Of a DNA stretch of 64,000 bases, positions 1 to 10,141 are shown piece by piece (the first letter of the stretch is position 1; each line of letters opens with the position of its first letter). The notes below the pieces were generated by a model. The model was not told the DNA's origin and did not search any database. It saw nothing but the letters and a program-made list of their open reading frames with translations. The stretch covers positions 1-64,000 of the forward strand of contig JBBSUG010000005.1 in assembly GCA_038235165.1 (NCBI GenBank), written 5' to 3'. A program made the position numbers and the translations under genes. Source of the stretch: GCA-002050365 sp038235165 (lineage in GTDB: Bacteria; Acidobacteriota; Blastocatellia; Pyrinomonadales; Pyrinomonadaceae).

Positions 1-120
1 GAAAAGTGCCGTAACTGACTCCGACCAGTCGAGTAAATTGAGCAGGCTTTTTCATCTTGTATTTTTCATACACACTCATTCTTGCAAGTTTAGCAGAATG
101 AATACTTATTTAGGAAAGTT

Positions 121-2576
121 GTCTATTATTAAATTAGCCAGCAACAAAGTCGGTTCGACGGTGACTGTTTTGGCGGCAACCGCAGGGAATAACGGAACAT
201 TACTCCGTTCAACCGACGGCGGCGTGACTTTTCCGACCACTTTGACGGCGGCAAGCGGATTTTGCGTCGGTCAGTGTGATTACGATATTGCCGTCGGCAT
301 TGATCCGGCGTACGCAGCAAAAATGTATATTGCCGGAAACGTGACGAGCGGCGCGGCTAAATTGTTCGCCCGCTCAACCGACGGCGGCGCAAGTTTTCAG
401 GCAATTGACACGGGGTTACACGCCGATGCTCACGCTTTCACGCTGGCTCCGTCAAATTCGGCAGTCGCTTATTTCGGCAGCGACGGCGGTATTTGGCGTT
501 CGGATAACGTAACGACTGCGACGGCAGGTAATGTGGCGTGGTTTGACGGCAACACGGCAACTTTCAGCGCGACCCAATTTCAATCAATCGCCGTTCATCC
601 GATTGATCCGAAATTTACCATCGGCGGAACGCAGGACAACGGCACGAATTTTTATCAACCGGGTGGACTGTGGAAACGAGCCGATTACGGCGACGGCGGG
701 AGTTCTTTAATTGACCAAAACGCCGCCGATAACAGCAATGTGCGAATGTATCTACCTATTTCAACAACAGCCGGCTACAGGGTTACGCGACCGTCGGTAA
801 TGTTCCTTCTGCGACAGATGATGGCTGGGATTTTCGCGGCTGCTCCAGTGCAGGGACTACCACCAACGGAATTACCTGCAGCGGAGCGACATAATTTTAC
901 GCTCCGCTCGAACAGGGTCCGGACAATCCGAATAACATCTATTTTGGTACCGACCGACTTAATCGCTCGACCGATACGGGAGTCACACACACCGTTGTCA
1001 GCCAGAACCCGATTGTCTCCGGCGTTCCGCTCAGCTCAATCGGAATTTCGCCGCAAAACGATAATGTCCGCATCGTCGGTTTACAAAACGGGGCGATTTA
1101 CGGAACGACCACGGGCGCAGCAGCCTTGGTTAATCTTGACCCGGGTAATATCGTCCCTGACAGGTTCGTTGCCCGTGCCGTCATTGATCCGCAAAATGTC
1201 AACACGGCGTATGTCACGCTTTCAGATTTTGGTGTCGTTAATATTTGGAAATCCACCAACATCAACACTGCGTCGCCGACGTGGACTGCCGTTGCCGGTT
1301 CCGGCGCGACGGGAGTGCCGCAAATTCCGGTCAATGCCTTTTTAGTTGATCCGCTCGACCCGAACCGGCTCTATGGCGGAACCGACATTGGCGTTTATAC
1401 GACCGGCGACGGCGGCGCGACATGGACTCCGTTCGGCACCGGACTGCCGCGCGTCGCCGTTTTCGATATGGCGATTCAGCCGACATCCATAACTTTGCGA
1501 ATCGCTACGCACGGACGCGGAATGTTCGAGATCGCCGCTATTGCCCCGTCGTTTGAATCAGACGTGACTCCGCGCCCGAAAGGAGACGGATTTGTTGATG
1601 CCGACGACGTGCAGTTAGCCCGTAATTTCAGCATCGGATTAGACCAGCCGTATCAAGACAACGAGTTTCAGCGGGCGGATTCATCGCCGCGTTCGATGTT
1701 GGGCGACGGCGTGGTGGATGCCGACGACGTGGTGCAGGCACGACGTTATTCAATCGGCACCGATGCCAAACGAAACGCCGCCGGACCGAATTCGCCGTCA
1801 CCAATTCCGCCGCCTGTTTTATCATACATTTCAAGCGGCGCGATCAAGGGCAAAGCGACCTTTATCACCAAAGACGGAGCGCAGGTGGCACCGGCGGCGT
1901 TTAGAATTGACGCGCAAAATACCAGTGCCGGTGCAACTTTAGTTGTTCCGATTCGCGTGGATACCGTCGGCAATGAGGCGGGCTACACCTTCTCCATCGC
2001 TTTTGATTCGACCAAACTGACTAATCCGCAGGTGGTTATCGGCGACAGCGGCGGTGATGTTCTCTTTAACGCGAACAATCTTGGTCAGATTGGTTTCTCG
2101 GTGACGACATTTATGGGCGGAACTATTGCTGCAGGAACAACAAAACACTGGTCACCGTCACGTTTGCAGTGACGGCAGGTGCTTCGGCGAGAACAACACC
2201 AATCACTTTCACCGATCAACCGGCACGGCGGAAAGCCTCGCCGGTTGACCCGAACTTTCCGATCACGCAGCCGACTTATACGGGCGGCACGATCACGATT
2301 GGCGGAGCGACGGCAGCAGGTGCGAGTCTGAGCGGACGGATTCTCTCAGCTAAAGGCAGAGGCGTTGCCAACGCACGGGTAGTTATCACAAACAACGTGG
2401 GCGGCGTGGTAGCGATGGCGCGAACTAACGTATTCGGTTACTACCGAATCGCGGAAGTCGAAGCGGGAGCGGCATACATCGTGAGAGTGGAATCGAAGCA
2501 GTACAAATTCGAGGTGAGAACTATTAACATCGCGCAGGACTTGGACGGAATAGATTCCACGGCACAACCGCGCTAG
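121..2576 (+). pseudogene. Decayed secreted beta-propeller / dockerin / cohesin-like protein
   Basis: Remnant of a large secreted protein. The first part (to about 750) has BNR/VPS10-like propeller repeats such as LLRSTDGG and LFARSTDGG. The reading frame shifts at about 750-780. The new frame carries an in-frame TAA at 892-894 and runs to about 2145. There a second frameshift in an A-rich run (AACAAAACAC) moves the rest into the frame ending at 2576. Two dockerin-like repeats (GDGFVDADDV, GDGVVDADDV) lie at about 1585-1760. A cohesin-like beta-sandwich follows at about 1860-2165, then a carboxypeptidase-regulatory-like domain at about 2325-2570. No signal peptide or proper start is visible, so the 5' part is missing or replaced. 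Repeat identities come from family knowledge. Three lesions could be true decay or partly sequencing error in homopolymers. Confidence 0.7.
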
Positions 2577-2610
2577 ATAATCCGGGCGGAAGCGAAACCC
2601 GGCAATGTAA

Positions 2611-2655
2611 AAAAGAGAAGAGCCGATAAAATAATTTGTCGGCTCTTCTCTTTTT
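2611..2655 (+). terminator. Rho-independent terminator
   Basis: Near-perfect inverted repeat (GAGAAGAGCCGA pairing with TCGGCTCTTCTC) around a short A/T loop, followed by a T run. It lies just after the last frame of the decayed propeller gene and before the TonB receptor gene. An A run precedes it, so it may work in both directions. Confidence 0.8.
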
Positions 2656-2834
2656 CGGTCACTTGAATATTCGATGATAAAAAATATTTTTGGAGTGAAT
2701 AAAACGATTCGTAGTAGTAATTATAAATGCGGTTTATAATAGTCAGCTAATAAATTTTCAATTCCCTTTCTTAATAAACACATTTTGAGAAAAATATTCA
2801 TCAAGGATTTTTGGATAAAAATTTCGACAAAAAT

Positions 2835-5549
2835 ATGAACAAATCATTGGTTACTGTGTTGCACATACTTATTTCTATATTTTCAATTTCTGCTCAAAGT
2901 TTCATCCAAACAAGAATTTCGGGTGTGGTCAAAGATCAAAATGAGGCAGTAGTCATCGGTGCGCGTGTTTTCCTGCTTAATTCGCAAACGCGAATGGAAA
3001 AGACGGGCGTGACAAACTCTGCCGGTATTTTCTCCTTTGAAAATATTTCAGCCGGAGATTATGAAATACGAGTCGCGGCTAACGGTTTTGCTCAAAGCAT
3101 CACGCCGGTTCAAATTACGGATGCCGGTCTCGGCAATTTGGAAATTTCACTGGCAATCGGAGAAAGTCATTTGACCGTGACGGCGGAGATCGGGCGTGCC
3201 GAATCTACCAAAAATGTTCCGCAAGCGGTCAGTGTTATTTCTCAGGAGAACATTTTAGAGCGCAGTCCGGCGGCTCTCGCGCAGGTCGGCAAAGAAGAAG
3301 CCGGGTTGAACGTTCAGAAAACGAGTCCGACTCTCGGCGCGGTTGTCGTGCGCGGTTTAACTGGAAAAAATGTCGTCAATTTTGTTGACGGAGTTCGCTA
3401 TACCAATTCGGCACAGCGCGGCGGCATTAACACTTTCTTTAACTTGAACGAGCCGAGCAGTTTGCAGGCAGTCGAAGTTCTGCGGGGTCCAAACTCGGCG
3501 CAATATGGCTCGGATTCATTGGGCGGAACGGTTAATCTAATCACTAAAACGCCGGTTTTCGGAATTGGTAAAAATGATTTTCACGGTGAATTAAATCCGT
3601 TTTTTAATAGTGCGGACAGAAGTTTCGGCAGTAATGTGCTACTCAGTTACGGAACGGAACGCTTCGGCGGCTACGTTAACATCAACGGGCGGCGCATCAA
3701 TACTTTGCGAACGGCAAACGGTCTCGACTCGCATTCGGCAATTACACGGTTTCTCGGTCTGCCGTCAAATATTTTGTACGACCGAAATCCGAACACGGAA
3801 TTCACTCAATACGGCGGCGCGGTGCGGTTAAATTACGCGCCGAGAGACGATCAACAGTTCAGTTTTTTCTATCAGCGAAGTCATCAGGATGAAGGTAAAC
3901 GCTTTGACCAATTGATCGGCGGCGACGGCAATTTGCTCGCCGACCTGCGAAATTTGATGCTGGATTTCGGCTACTTACGATACAGCAAACAAAATCTCGG
4001 CATTTTTGACAGCGGTTCTTTTACCGTTTCCTACAACAACCAGCGCGAAGAACGCGTTAACCAGGGCGGGCAGGGAAATCCGTTTGCGGGCATTACCCAC
4101 CAACCGGAACGCACGACTTCCACTGGCTTTAGTTTCTTTTTGGACAAAAAATTACCGTTTCGGAATTCGTTTTTATTCGGCGGCGATTTTTATCACGAAC
4201 GATTCAGGTCACGCGCTTTTACTTTTGATCCGGTCACCAATGTTTCGACGCTTTCGCGTCCTCGAATTCCCGACAACACCGGGTTTAATTCCGGTGGTTT
4301 ATACATTCAGAATGCGTGGCAGGCAATTCCCGACCGTTTGCGAATTACCGGCGCACTTCGTTACGGCGTGGCAACTTATAAAGTCAGAGCCGAAGACAGC
4401 CCGGTGGTTGGCGGAAACAGGTTGTTTCAATCGGATAGTTTGCGTTTTGCGGATTTTTCGGGAAGAATTGGCGCAGTCGTCCGCGTCGTTGATAATTTGC
4501 GGTTCGCGTTTAATTACAGTCGCGGCTTTCGGTATCCGAGCGCGACCGATTTGGGAACGCTCGGACTGACCGGCGACGGTTACGAAATTGATTACCTGAC
4601 GGCGATAAATTTGGGCGGCACCATCGGCACGACCGCCGATTCGAGTGCGATTTCAACCGGGCTGCCGGTTGCCAAACAAAGTTCGGAATACAGTAACAAT
4701 TTCGATGCCGGTGTGCGCTGGTCAAACAAACGGATTGACACCGAATTGACTGTTTTTCGGCTCGACATCAACGATACGATTACTAAACAGGCATTAATCC
4801 TGCCGCAGGGCGCAGTCGGGCGCTTTTTGGGCGATCAGCCGATTGTCAATCAGTTGCCGAACGGTGTGGTCTTCGTGCCGCTCTCAACCGCACCGGTGCT
4901 GGTGCGATCAAATTTTACGGCGGCTAAACTTTTCGGAGTCGAATATACACTAAACACGCAAATTACACGGGATGTTAGCTTCAAAGGCAATTTTACCTAT
5001 ATTCGTGCCGAAGATAAGGTTACAGGCTTGCCGCCGAATATCGAAGGCGGAACGCCGCCGCCGACCGGGTTTTTAAGTTTGAAATATGCTCCCGTCGGCA
5101 AAAGATTTTGGATTGAAGGTTATTCAACTTTAGCTTCGCGGCAATCCCGTTTTTCGAGTCTCGATTTGAGCGACCGCCGCACCGCCGCACCGCGTTCACG
5201 AACACAAATCGAAAATTATTTCCGGCGCGGCGCGTGTGTCAACGGCTTGACGCGCAATGCCGCCGGAACCTGTAACGGAAACGTCAGCGGTTACACTCTT
5301 TTAGCTACCGGCGAAAATATCACACAGGTTTTAACGCGGGTGTTGGGTCCCGGTTTCCAGTCGAACACTTTGTTCACATCACTGCCAAGTTACGCGCTGT
5401 TTAATCTGCGCGGCGGAATCACGCTCAGCGAAAATTCAAAAGTGTTCGTCGCGTTTGAAAATATTTTCGACTCATTTCACCGTAATCCGAGTTGGGGAAT
5501 TGACGGTGCGGGCAGAAGTTTGCTTTTGCAATATCGTTATAAGTTCTAG
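2835..5549 (+). CDS. TonB-dependent outer-membrane receptor with N-terminal carboxypeptidase-regulatory domain
   Basis: Outer-membrane receptor that would take up a siderophore or other scarce ligand using TonB energy. From the ATG at 2835 the protein has about 904 residues: a signal peptide (MNKSLVTVLHILISIFSISA), a carboxypeptidase-regulatory-like beta-sandwich at about residues 25-105 (GVVKDQNEAVVIGARV, GDYEIRVAANGF), a plug domain with the usual LRGPNSAQYGSDSLGG and GTVNLITK blocks, and a 22-strand-type barrel ending in an aromatic residue (LLLQYRYKF). A TTG 24 bp upstream (2811) is in frame and sits 3 bp from an AAGGA, but it would put charged residues before the signal peptide, so I prefer the ATG. 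The substrate cannot be told. A terminator follows directly. Confidence 0.9.
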   Translation: MNKSLVTVLHILISIFSISAQSFIQTRISGVVKDQNEAVVIGARVFLLNSQTRMEKTGVTNSAGIFSFENISAGDYEIRVAANGFAQSITPVQITDAGLGNLEISLAIGESHLTVTAEIGRAESTKNVPQAVSVISQENILERSPAALAQVGKEEAGLNVQKTSPTLGAVVVRGLTGKNVVNFVDGVRYTNSAQRGGINTFFNLNEPSSLQAVEVLRGPNSAQYGSDSLGGTVNLITKTPVFGIGKNDFHGELNPFFNSADRSFGSNVLLSYGTERFGGYVNINGRRINTLRTANGLDSHSAITRFLGLPSNILYDRNPNTEFTQYGGAVRLNYAPRDDQQFSFFYQRSHQDEGKRFDQLIGGDGNLLADLRNLMLDFGYLRYSKQNLGIFDSGSFTVSYNNQREERVNQGGQGNPFAGITHQPERTTSTGFSFFLDKKLPFRNSFLFGGDFYHERFRSRAFTFDPVTNVSTLSRPRIPDNTGFNSGGLYIQNAWQAIPDRLRITGALRYGVATYKVRAEDSPVVGGNRLFQSDSLRFADFSGRIGAVVRVVDNLRFAFNYSRGFRYPSATDLGTLGLTGDGYEIDYLTAINLGGTIGTTADSSAISTGLPVAKQSSEYSNNFDAGVRWSNKRIDTELTVFRLDINDTITKQALILPQGAVGRFLGDQPIVNQLPNGVVFVPLSTAPVLVRSNFTAAKLFGVEYTLNTQITRDVSFKGNFTYIRAEDKVTGLPPNIEGGTPPPTGFLSLKYAPVGKRFWIEGYSTLASRQSRFSSLDLSDRRTAAPRSRTQIENYFRRGACVNGLTRNAAGTCNGNVSGYTLLATGENITQVLTRVLGPGFQSNTLFTSLPSYALFNLRGGITLSENSKVFVAFENIFDSFHRNPSWGIDGAGRSLLLQYRYKF

Positions 5550-5603
5550 TGAGACGGGAGAAGGAGTAATTATTCAATTTGAGTGTTCGCACATTCTGCA
5601 TAC

Positions 5604-5653
5604 AAAATAAAAGAGGCTTTCCAAGTATAAACTGGAAAGCCTCTTTTATTTTT
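5604..5653. terminator. Bidirectional terminator
   Basis: A 20-bp perfect inverted repeat (AAAGAGGCTTTCCA paired with TGGAAAGCCTCTTT plus flanking A/T) with a 9-nt loop lies between the TonB receptor gene and the tRNA-Pro gene on the other strand. A runs on one side and T runs on the other allow termination from both directions. Confidence 0.85.
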
Positions 5654-5654
5654 G

Positions 5655-5731
5655 TGGTCGGGGCGAGATGATTTGAACATCCGACCTCTCGGTCCCGAAC
5701 CGAGCGCGCTACCGTGCTGCGCTACGCCCCG
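5655..5731 (-). tRNA. tRNA-Pro (CGG)
   Basis: Read on the minus strand it begins CGGGGCG and ends CGCCCCG-A-CCA, giving a 7-bp acceptor stem. The anticodon stem CTCGG/CCGAG holds the loop TTCGGGA, so the anticodon is CGG. The T arm has TTCAAAT. CCA is encoded. The total length is 77 nt. Confidence 0.95.
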
Positions 5732-5747
5732 TCAAAGTGAATATCAA

Positions 5748-5776
5748 ATTCTATGTTACTGCGGCGGTTAAGTCAA
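5748..5776 (-). promoter_or_regulatory. Sigma-70-type promoter for tRNA-Pro
   Basis: Minus-strand TTGACT, 17-bp spacer, TAGAAT, located 17 bp before the mature tRNA 5' end. The -35 box overlaps the last codons of the DedA gene. Confidence 0.6.
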
Positions 5777-6459
5777 ACCGTCGCGCCTTGTTCTTTTTTT
5801 CCGAATCTTGATTTCGCAAATTCGATAAGCGGCGGAAGAAGCGAAAGAAATACGACTACAATAACTACTTTTTCGATATGGTCTTCAAGTTTGATGTTAA
5901 ATGCGCTTTCAATAACACCGCCCAAAAAGTAACCGGCTAAAACCATCGTCATAATCCACAGCAAACTGCCCAAGACGCTGAAAGTTAGAAATTTTAGATA
6001 AGGCATTTCAGTCGCGCCGACGACAAGGGGCGCAAATGTGCGGACAATCGGCACGAAACGAGCCAAAATTACTGTTTTAACTCCGTATTTGTCAAAAAAC
6101 GACTTGGCTTTTTCGACTCTGCTCGGTTTGAAAATTAAGGACTTTTCGCGGTTGAAAAGAGTTTTCCCCATTACTCTGCCCGTCCAGTAACCGGTGCTGT
6201 CGCCGATCACCGAACCGAGAAAAAACGCGGCTAACACCAACGCGATGTTAAGTTTGCCCGCCGCTGCAAATAATCCGGAAACGACCAACAGCGAATCGCC
6301 GGGGAGAAAAAATCCGACTGCCAAACCCGTTTCTGCAAAAATAATAAAAAATAGCGCGAAATAAACGTAATTGCCGAAAGTCGCCAGCAAATTGTCAATC
6401 AAAAGTTTCGGGTTAAGAAAATCTTTAACGGCGTATAAAAAATCAAGAAGTGACTGCAT
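5773..6459 (-). CDS. DedA family membrane protein
   Basis: 228-residue inner-membrane protein of the DedA/VTT superfamily. These proteins act in lipid-carrier or phospholipid translocation and in envelope homeostasis. Family signatures are visible: E43 in FAETG, FLPGDSLL at 51-58, GDSTGYWTGRVMG at 86-98, and the re-entrant motif RFVPIVRTFAPLVVG at 134-148 with the two conserved arginines. Four to five hydrophobic segments are present and the length is normal. It starts with ATG and lies 29 bp after the TPR gene on the same strand, so the two may be co-transcribed. Confidence 0.9.
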   Translation of the reverse strand: MQSLLDFLYAVKDFLNPKLLIDNLLATFGNYVYFALFFIIFAETGLAVGFFLPGDSLLVVSGLFAAAGKLNIALVLAAFFLGSVIGDSTGYWTGRVMGKTLFNREKSLIFKPSRVEKAKSFFDKYGVKTVILARFVPIVRTFAPLVVGATEMPYLKFLTFSVLGSLLWIMTMVLAGYFLGGVIESAFNIKLEDHIEKVVIVVVFLSLLPPLIEFAKSRFGKKEQGATV

Positions 6460-6488
6460 AAAATCGTAGATCGTAAAATATTAATTTG

Positions 6489-7916
6489 TTAATTTTCGAT
6501 GGTAAAATCCATCGGTACCCGCGATGATAACAGATTTTCGGCGGCGACCAAACCGACCCACAGCAGAAGTGAAATGATGGAAACCGTCCATCCGGCGTTG
6601 GCGATCAAGCTGTCCTCGAGCATCACGCCGAAGATAATCGCGGGAAATCCGATCATTCCGATTTTGAGAGCCGTTTTTTTGGTGCGCTCAACGCCTTCTA
6701 AAAAATTGATGCGGCTGACTTCCATTTCCATATAATCTTCATCATTATTGAGCCGCGCAAAATAATCGCTTTCAGCCTGTGTCCAGCGGCGCAAAGCGGC
6801 ATTTTCAGCCAGACGGTTAGCTGTCGAAAATTGATGAATGACGTGGGCGATTTTGCCTTCACGAAGAGCGATTTCCGCTAATCCGCGGACAGCTCGAAAA
6901 TTCATATCGGAAATATCCAAAGCCTTTTGAAATGCTGTTCGCGCCCGCTGCCATTCGCCGTATTGAAAATAACTTTCGCCCAGCTGCCCTAAAAACTGTT
7001 CGTCTTTCTGTCCGCGTTTTTCTGCCAGCCGAAGCGCGGCTGATGCTTTTCGCTTCAATTTACGATCGTTTTCCGAACCGGCAAAGGAATGCAGACAGCG
7101 GGCGAAATCAAAAAGCAGCCGTGCATTTTGCGGACTCAAAACCAGGGCGCGGCGAAATGCTTCCAAAGACTGTAAAAGATAACCCGAAAGCCGGAGTTCA
7201 TTGGCTAATTGATGCAGGTAAACTGCCTTTTCCGCTTGTTCGCCGGTGACCACTCCGATTTTTGCCTTCGATTTGATACTTTTGCCTTTTCTATATTGAT
7301 GCAAAGAACTTTCCAGAACATCAGCGGAAGGGATTTTGGCAAACTCGGCTTTCATCAAAGTTTCTTTCGGTTCACTCAGGTAGTCACGCAGTTCAATCGA
7401 ACGGTTGTCGAGTATATTTTCCGGCAGGGCAGAAAATATCTTGTGCGACATTTGACGATATTCTTCGCCGCCGGAGGCGAACGCCAGTTTTAAGTTTTTT
7501 CCTTTAATTGATGTGCGGTAGCGATAAAAAACATTTCCGCCCCGTTTGAGTGCGCGAATCGCCTGAGTTTCAACCTGTTCGACCTCGGTAATTTTCAAAC
7601 GGTATTTAGTCTTGTTGAGCGATGCCCAAAATCTGGGAAGAAGTCCGGTGCGGGTTAATTTTTTGCCGTCAAACGTGATGCGGTCACTCCAAGCCAGATA
7701 AATGACCGTCAGCCAGCTTAAAATGAAAAGTAGAATGCCGAATAAATCGCGTTCGAGATAGATGAAAAAACCGGAGAAAAAAGTCGTTAGGAAAAGGACG
7801 ATAAAATAGCTGTTCGGTGACACGCGAATGCTGATCGGCTGTTCTGAATATTTTACAGCGGCGGAAGTTTGAAGACGGGAAACCTCCGCCGCTCCTGCTG
7901 TTAATATATCGCTCAC
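6489..7916 (-). CDS. Membrane-anchored TPR protein with PH-like domain
   Basis: 475 residues. Two hydrophobic segments lie at about 36-76. They are followed by a short beta-rich domain (ITFDGKKLTRTGLLP to LAFASGGEEY) that resembles bacterial PH-like membrane domains, a helical region with TPR-like repeats at about 225-370 (LSGYLLQSLEAFRRALVLSP, YFQYGEWQRARTAFQKALDI), and two more membrane segments at about 420-460. It starts with GTG, preceded by a GGGAG ribosome site; no ATG fits. A structural or scaffold role is an inference only. Confidence 0.65.
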   Translation of the reverse strand: MSDILTAGAAEVSRLQTSAAVKYSEQPISIRVSPNSYFIVLFLTTFFSGFFIYLERDLFGILLFILSWLTVIYLAWSDRITFDGKKLTRTGLLPRFWASLNKTKYRLKITEVEQVETQAIRALKRGGNVFYRYRTSIKGKNLKLAFASGGEEYRQMSHKIFSALPENILDNRSIELRDYLSEPKETLMKAEFAKIPSADVLESSLHQYRKGKSIKSKAKIGVVTGEQAEKAVYLHQLANELRLSGYLLQSLEAFRRALVLSPQNARLLFDFARCLHSFAGSENDRKLKRKASAALRLAEKRGQKDEQFLGQLGESYFQYGEWQRARTAFQKALDISDMNFRAVRGLAEIALREGKIAHVIHQFSTANRLAENAALRRWTQAESDYFARLNNDEDYMEMEVSRINFLEGVERTKKTALKIGMIGFPAIIFGVMLEDSLIANAGWTVSIISLLLWVGLVAAENLLSSRVPMDFTIEN

Positions 7917-8045
7917 ATTTGCTCCCTAGTCGAATGTTTGTTTCTATAAATAACCAATTCGTCGGAGTTCTACAAATTTTACGCGTTTTTTATTTCTCAA
8001 TCTTAAACTAAGGACAATGAACCGGTCGGTCGTCAGACATTCGCA

Positions 8046-8906
8046 TTAACCGCCGAAAGGCATACCGGTCGGCGGTGCCGTTACCGGTTCAACGATCTCT
8101 TTGGCTTTTTCAGGATTGATTGCTTCTAATTTCTGCTTTGCCTCACGCGCCATTGCTGACATCGGAATCGGTTTGCTGTCGGCATCTTTCGCTTCGCTGG
8201 CTGTTTTAGCGATGTCGTAATAAATATCGGCAGCTTCATTCTTTTTGTTCTGCTTTTCGTATATTTTGGCAAGTTCGAAATTCAAAGTTTCCTTTGCCAG
8301 AATCGGATTTTTCTGTTCGACGAGCGTTTTGTACAAAGCCGCCGCTTCGTCCAATTTACCGTCGTCATTCGAGGCTTGCGCCAAAGCAAATTTTGACATC
8401 GTGCCGACTTCATCGTCTGATTTGGACAGGGCATCGAGTTCCTGAACGGCGGTCGGGCGATCAGTCGTCAGCCGGTTGACTGCAATAAAATATTTTGCCT
8501 TTTCCTGCACCGGGTTGCCGTATTTGTCGGCAACTGCCTGAAATTCGTTGATGGCGGCTTCCGCCCGTTCTTGGTCGGTGGCAAACGTTTTGGAAATCGA
8601 ACCCGGCGGCGGGGAACTCGTCACCTGCGCTTCCGAAGTTTCAATCGCCTTGCCGAGCGCAGTTTGAGCCGCGTTGTTGGTACGACGATTCCACGCGAAA
8701 AATATTCCGATCAATATCGCTAAAACGGCGACTGCCGCCAGCGCATAAAGGATATTTTTACCTTTTCCTTCAAATTGTTTCCCGAATTCCCTGACTTTTC
8801 CGCCGACATTTTTTTGAAAATCGTCTCTATAAACTACTTTCTTTTTGTCATTTTCGACGACCGGTGCCTGAAATTGTTGTGGTAAACTTCTTTTCTTTCT
8901 AGCCAT
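8046..8906 (-). CDS. Single-pass membrane TPR-like protein (YfgM-like)
   Basis: 286 residues. A basic N-terminus (MARKKRSLPQQF) is followed by a transmembrane helix at 52-71 and an extracytoplasmic helical-repeat domain (ALAQASNDDGKLDEAAALYKTL region). The layout matches YfgM-type ancillary proteins of the Sec/BamB neighbourhood, but similarity is by architecture and not by a clear motif. The C-terminus is proline/glycine rich. It is divergent from the ECF sigma gene across a 279-bp gap. Confidence 0.6.
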   Translation of the reverse strand: MARKKRSLPQQFQAPVVENDKKKVVYRDDFQKNVGGKVREFGKQFEGKGKNILYALAAVAVLAILIGIFFAWNRRTNNAAQTALGKAIETSEAQVTSSPPPGSISKTFATDQERAEAAINEFQAVADKYGNPVQEKAKYFIAVNRLTTDRPTAVQELDALSKSDDEVGTMSKFALAQASNDDGKLDEAAALYKTLVEQKNPILAKETLNFELAKIYEKQNKKNEAADIYYDIAKTASEAKDADSKPIPMSAMAREAKQKLEAINPEKAKEIVEPVTAPPTGMPFGG

Positions 8907-9083
8907 TTTAAAATTTATTGCAATCCTTTTGGTGGTTGTGCGTTATATAATTGGATGTTTGAATTTTTCTTTTTTTTACGAAACAGTAAATTTATCGCAA
9001 AATGCCGCAGAGAGCAAGTAAGATAAGGAAAAAGTGGTAAATTTGGAAGAAAAATCCAATAAACAAAAAAATATTATTTTTCG

Positions 9084-9111
9084 GGAACAATTTCAAAAAT
9101 GTGGTGTCTAA
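9084..9111 (+). promoter_or_regulatory. Candidate ECF-type promoter upstream of the sigma gene
   Basis: GGAAC (9084-9088), 17-bp spacer, GTCTAA (9106-9111). This matches the classic RpoE/ECF pattern GGAAC-N16/17-GTCTAA. It lies about 70 bp before the ATG of an ECF sigma gene, the position expected for autoregulation. Confidence 0.6.
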
Positions 9112-9185
9112 TAGTTTAGTTCGCAAGAAAGTCGGCGAATAAACAATTTGTAATTGGAATTTTTGAAATGTAGAAAAGGCAGAAA

Positions 9186-9839
9186 ATGTTCTTCGGTAAA
9201 TCGCTGACATTTAATGATGAAGAGATTACAAGCGTTGCATTGGCGACGGGGCTGACTTCTGCCGTTTCGCCAATCGAGAACGAATTTATCGAACGATTAA
9301 AAGCCGGTGACGCGGCGGCATTCGATACATTGGTGACGCGCTACACCAACGATATTTTCGGTTTGCTGTTCCGCATCACGGAAGATGCCGAAGAAGCCGG
9401 TGATTTGACGCAGGAAACATTTTTGAGTGTTTTTAAGGCGGTCAAAAATTTTCGCGGCGAGGCGGATTTGAAAACTTGGCTTTTTCGCATCGCGGTTAAC
9501 AAATCGCGCAATCGCTTTCGCTGGTGGAAACGCCGCAAACGCGATAAAACGATTTCACTCGACGCGCCCTACGGTGACGGCGACACGCCGATTCACGAAA
9601 CGCTGTCCGGCAGTCAGGCGAACCCGGAAGAGAAAATTCTTCAGCGTGAACGCGAAAAAACCTTGATGAGGGCTTTAAACGGTCTGGCTGATATTTTTAG
9701 AGAAGCCGTCGTCTTGTGCGACATCGAAGGTTTAAGTTACGAAGAAATCGCCTCGGTTCTGGAAATAAACATCGGAACCGTCAAATCACGAATCGCCCGC
9801 GGACGTGAGGAACTGAGAAAAAAGTTAGTTGATATTTGA
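9186..9839 (+). CDS. RNA polymerase ECF sigma factor (RpoE-like)
   Basis: 217-residue extracytoplasmic-function sigma factor. Region 2 is at about 35-105 (DEAGDLTQETFLSVFKAV-like helix and RGEADLKTWLFRIAVNKSRN). A charged linker rich in Arg/Lys follows. Region 4 is at about 160-212 (VVLCDIEGLSYEEIASVL, GTVKSRIARGREELRKKL). It directs polymerase to GGAAC-type promoters in related families, and one such site sits just upstream. The downstream gene encodes a zinc-finger membrane anti-sigma factor, but 387 bp separate the two, which is unusually far for such a pair. Confidence 0.93.
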   Translation: MFFGKSLTFNDEEITSVALATGLTSAVSPIENEFIERLKAGDAAAFDTLVTRYTNDIFGLLFRITEDAEEAGDLTQETFLSVFKAVKNFRGEADLKTWLFRIAVNKSRNRFRWWKRRKRDKTISLDAPYGDGDTPIHETLSGSQANPEEKILQREREKTLMRALNGLADIFREAVVLCDIEGLSYEEIASVLEINIGTVKSRIARGREELRKKLVDI

Positions 9840-10062
9840 TAGATATTCCAGATTCCAGATTGCGGAATTAAATAATTTGGCATCTGCAATTGAAAGAATG
9901 AATAATTGACCCGCCCCGGTATCACTTTAATAACCAAAAATCGGTGCCAACGAGAGGTCAGGGTGAACGAAAAGTTCGAGTGAAATGTGTGATTTCGATA
10001 TATTTTGAAAACGCGACCAGCAACATCCGTTAGAAAACGATTATCGAAAAAATGCAGAAAAT

Positions 10063-10091
10063 TTGAACAAATCCGTTTGTTTTCATAATAA
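10063..10091 (+). promoter_or_regulatory. Candidate sigma-70 promoter for the anti-sigma gene
   Basis: TTGAAC, 17-bp spacer, TAATAA. It would give a leader of about 125 nt that contains the long hairpin. Its presence would uncouple anti-sigma from sigma transcription. Confidence 0.5.
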
Positions 10092-10141
10092 CTATGAAAA
10101 CAGCCGGGGTCGGTCAGTTATTCACAAGATGAGTGTCATTC

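Noticed and set aside
9950..10010. Possible riboswitch in the sigma/anti-sigma gap
   Set aside because: A GGTGCCAACGAGAGGTCAGG stretch looked structured, but it matches no riboswitch consensus that I know and lacks a clear fold.
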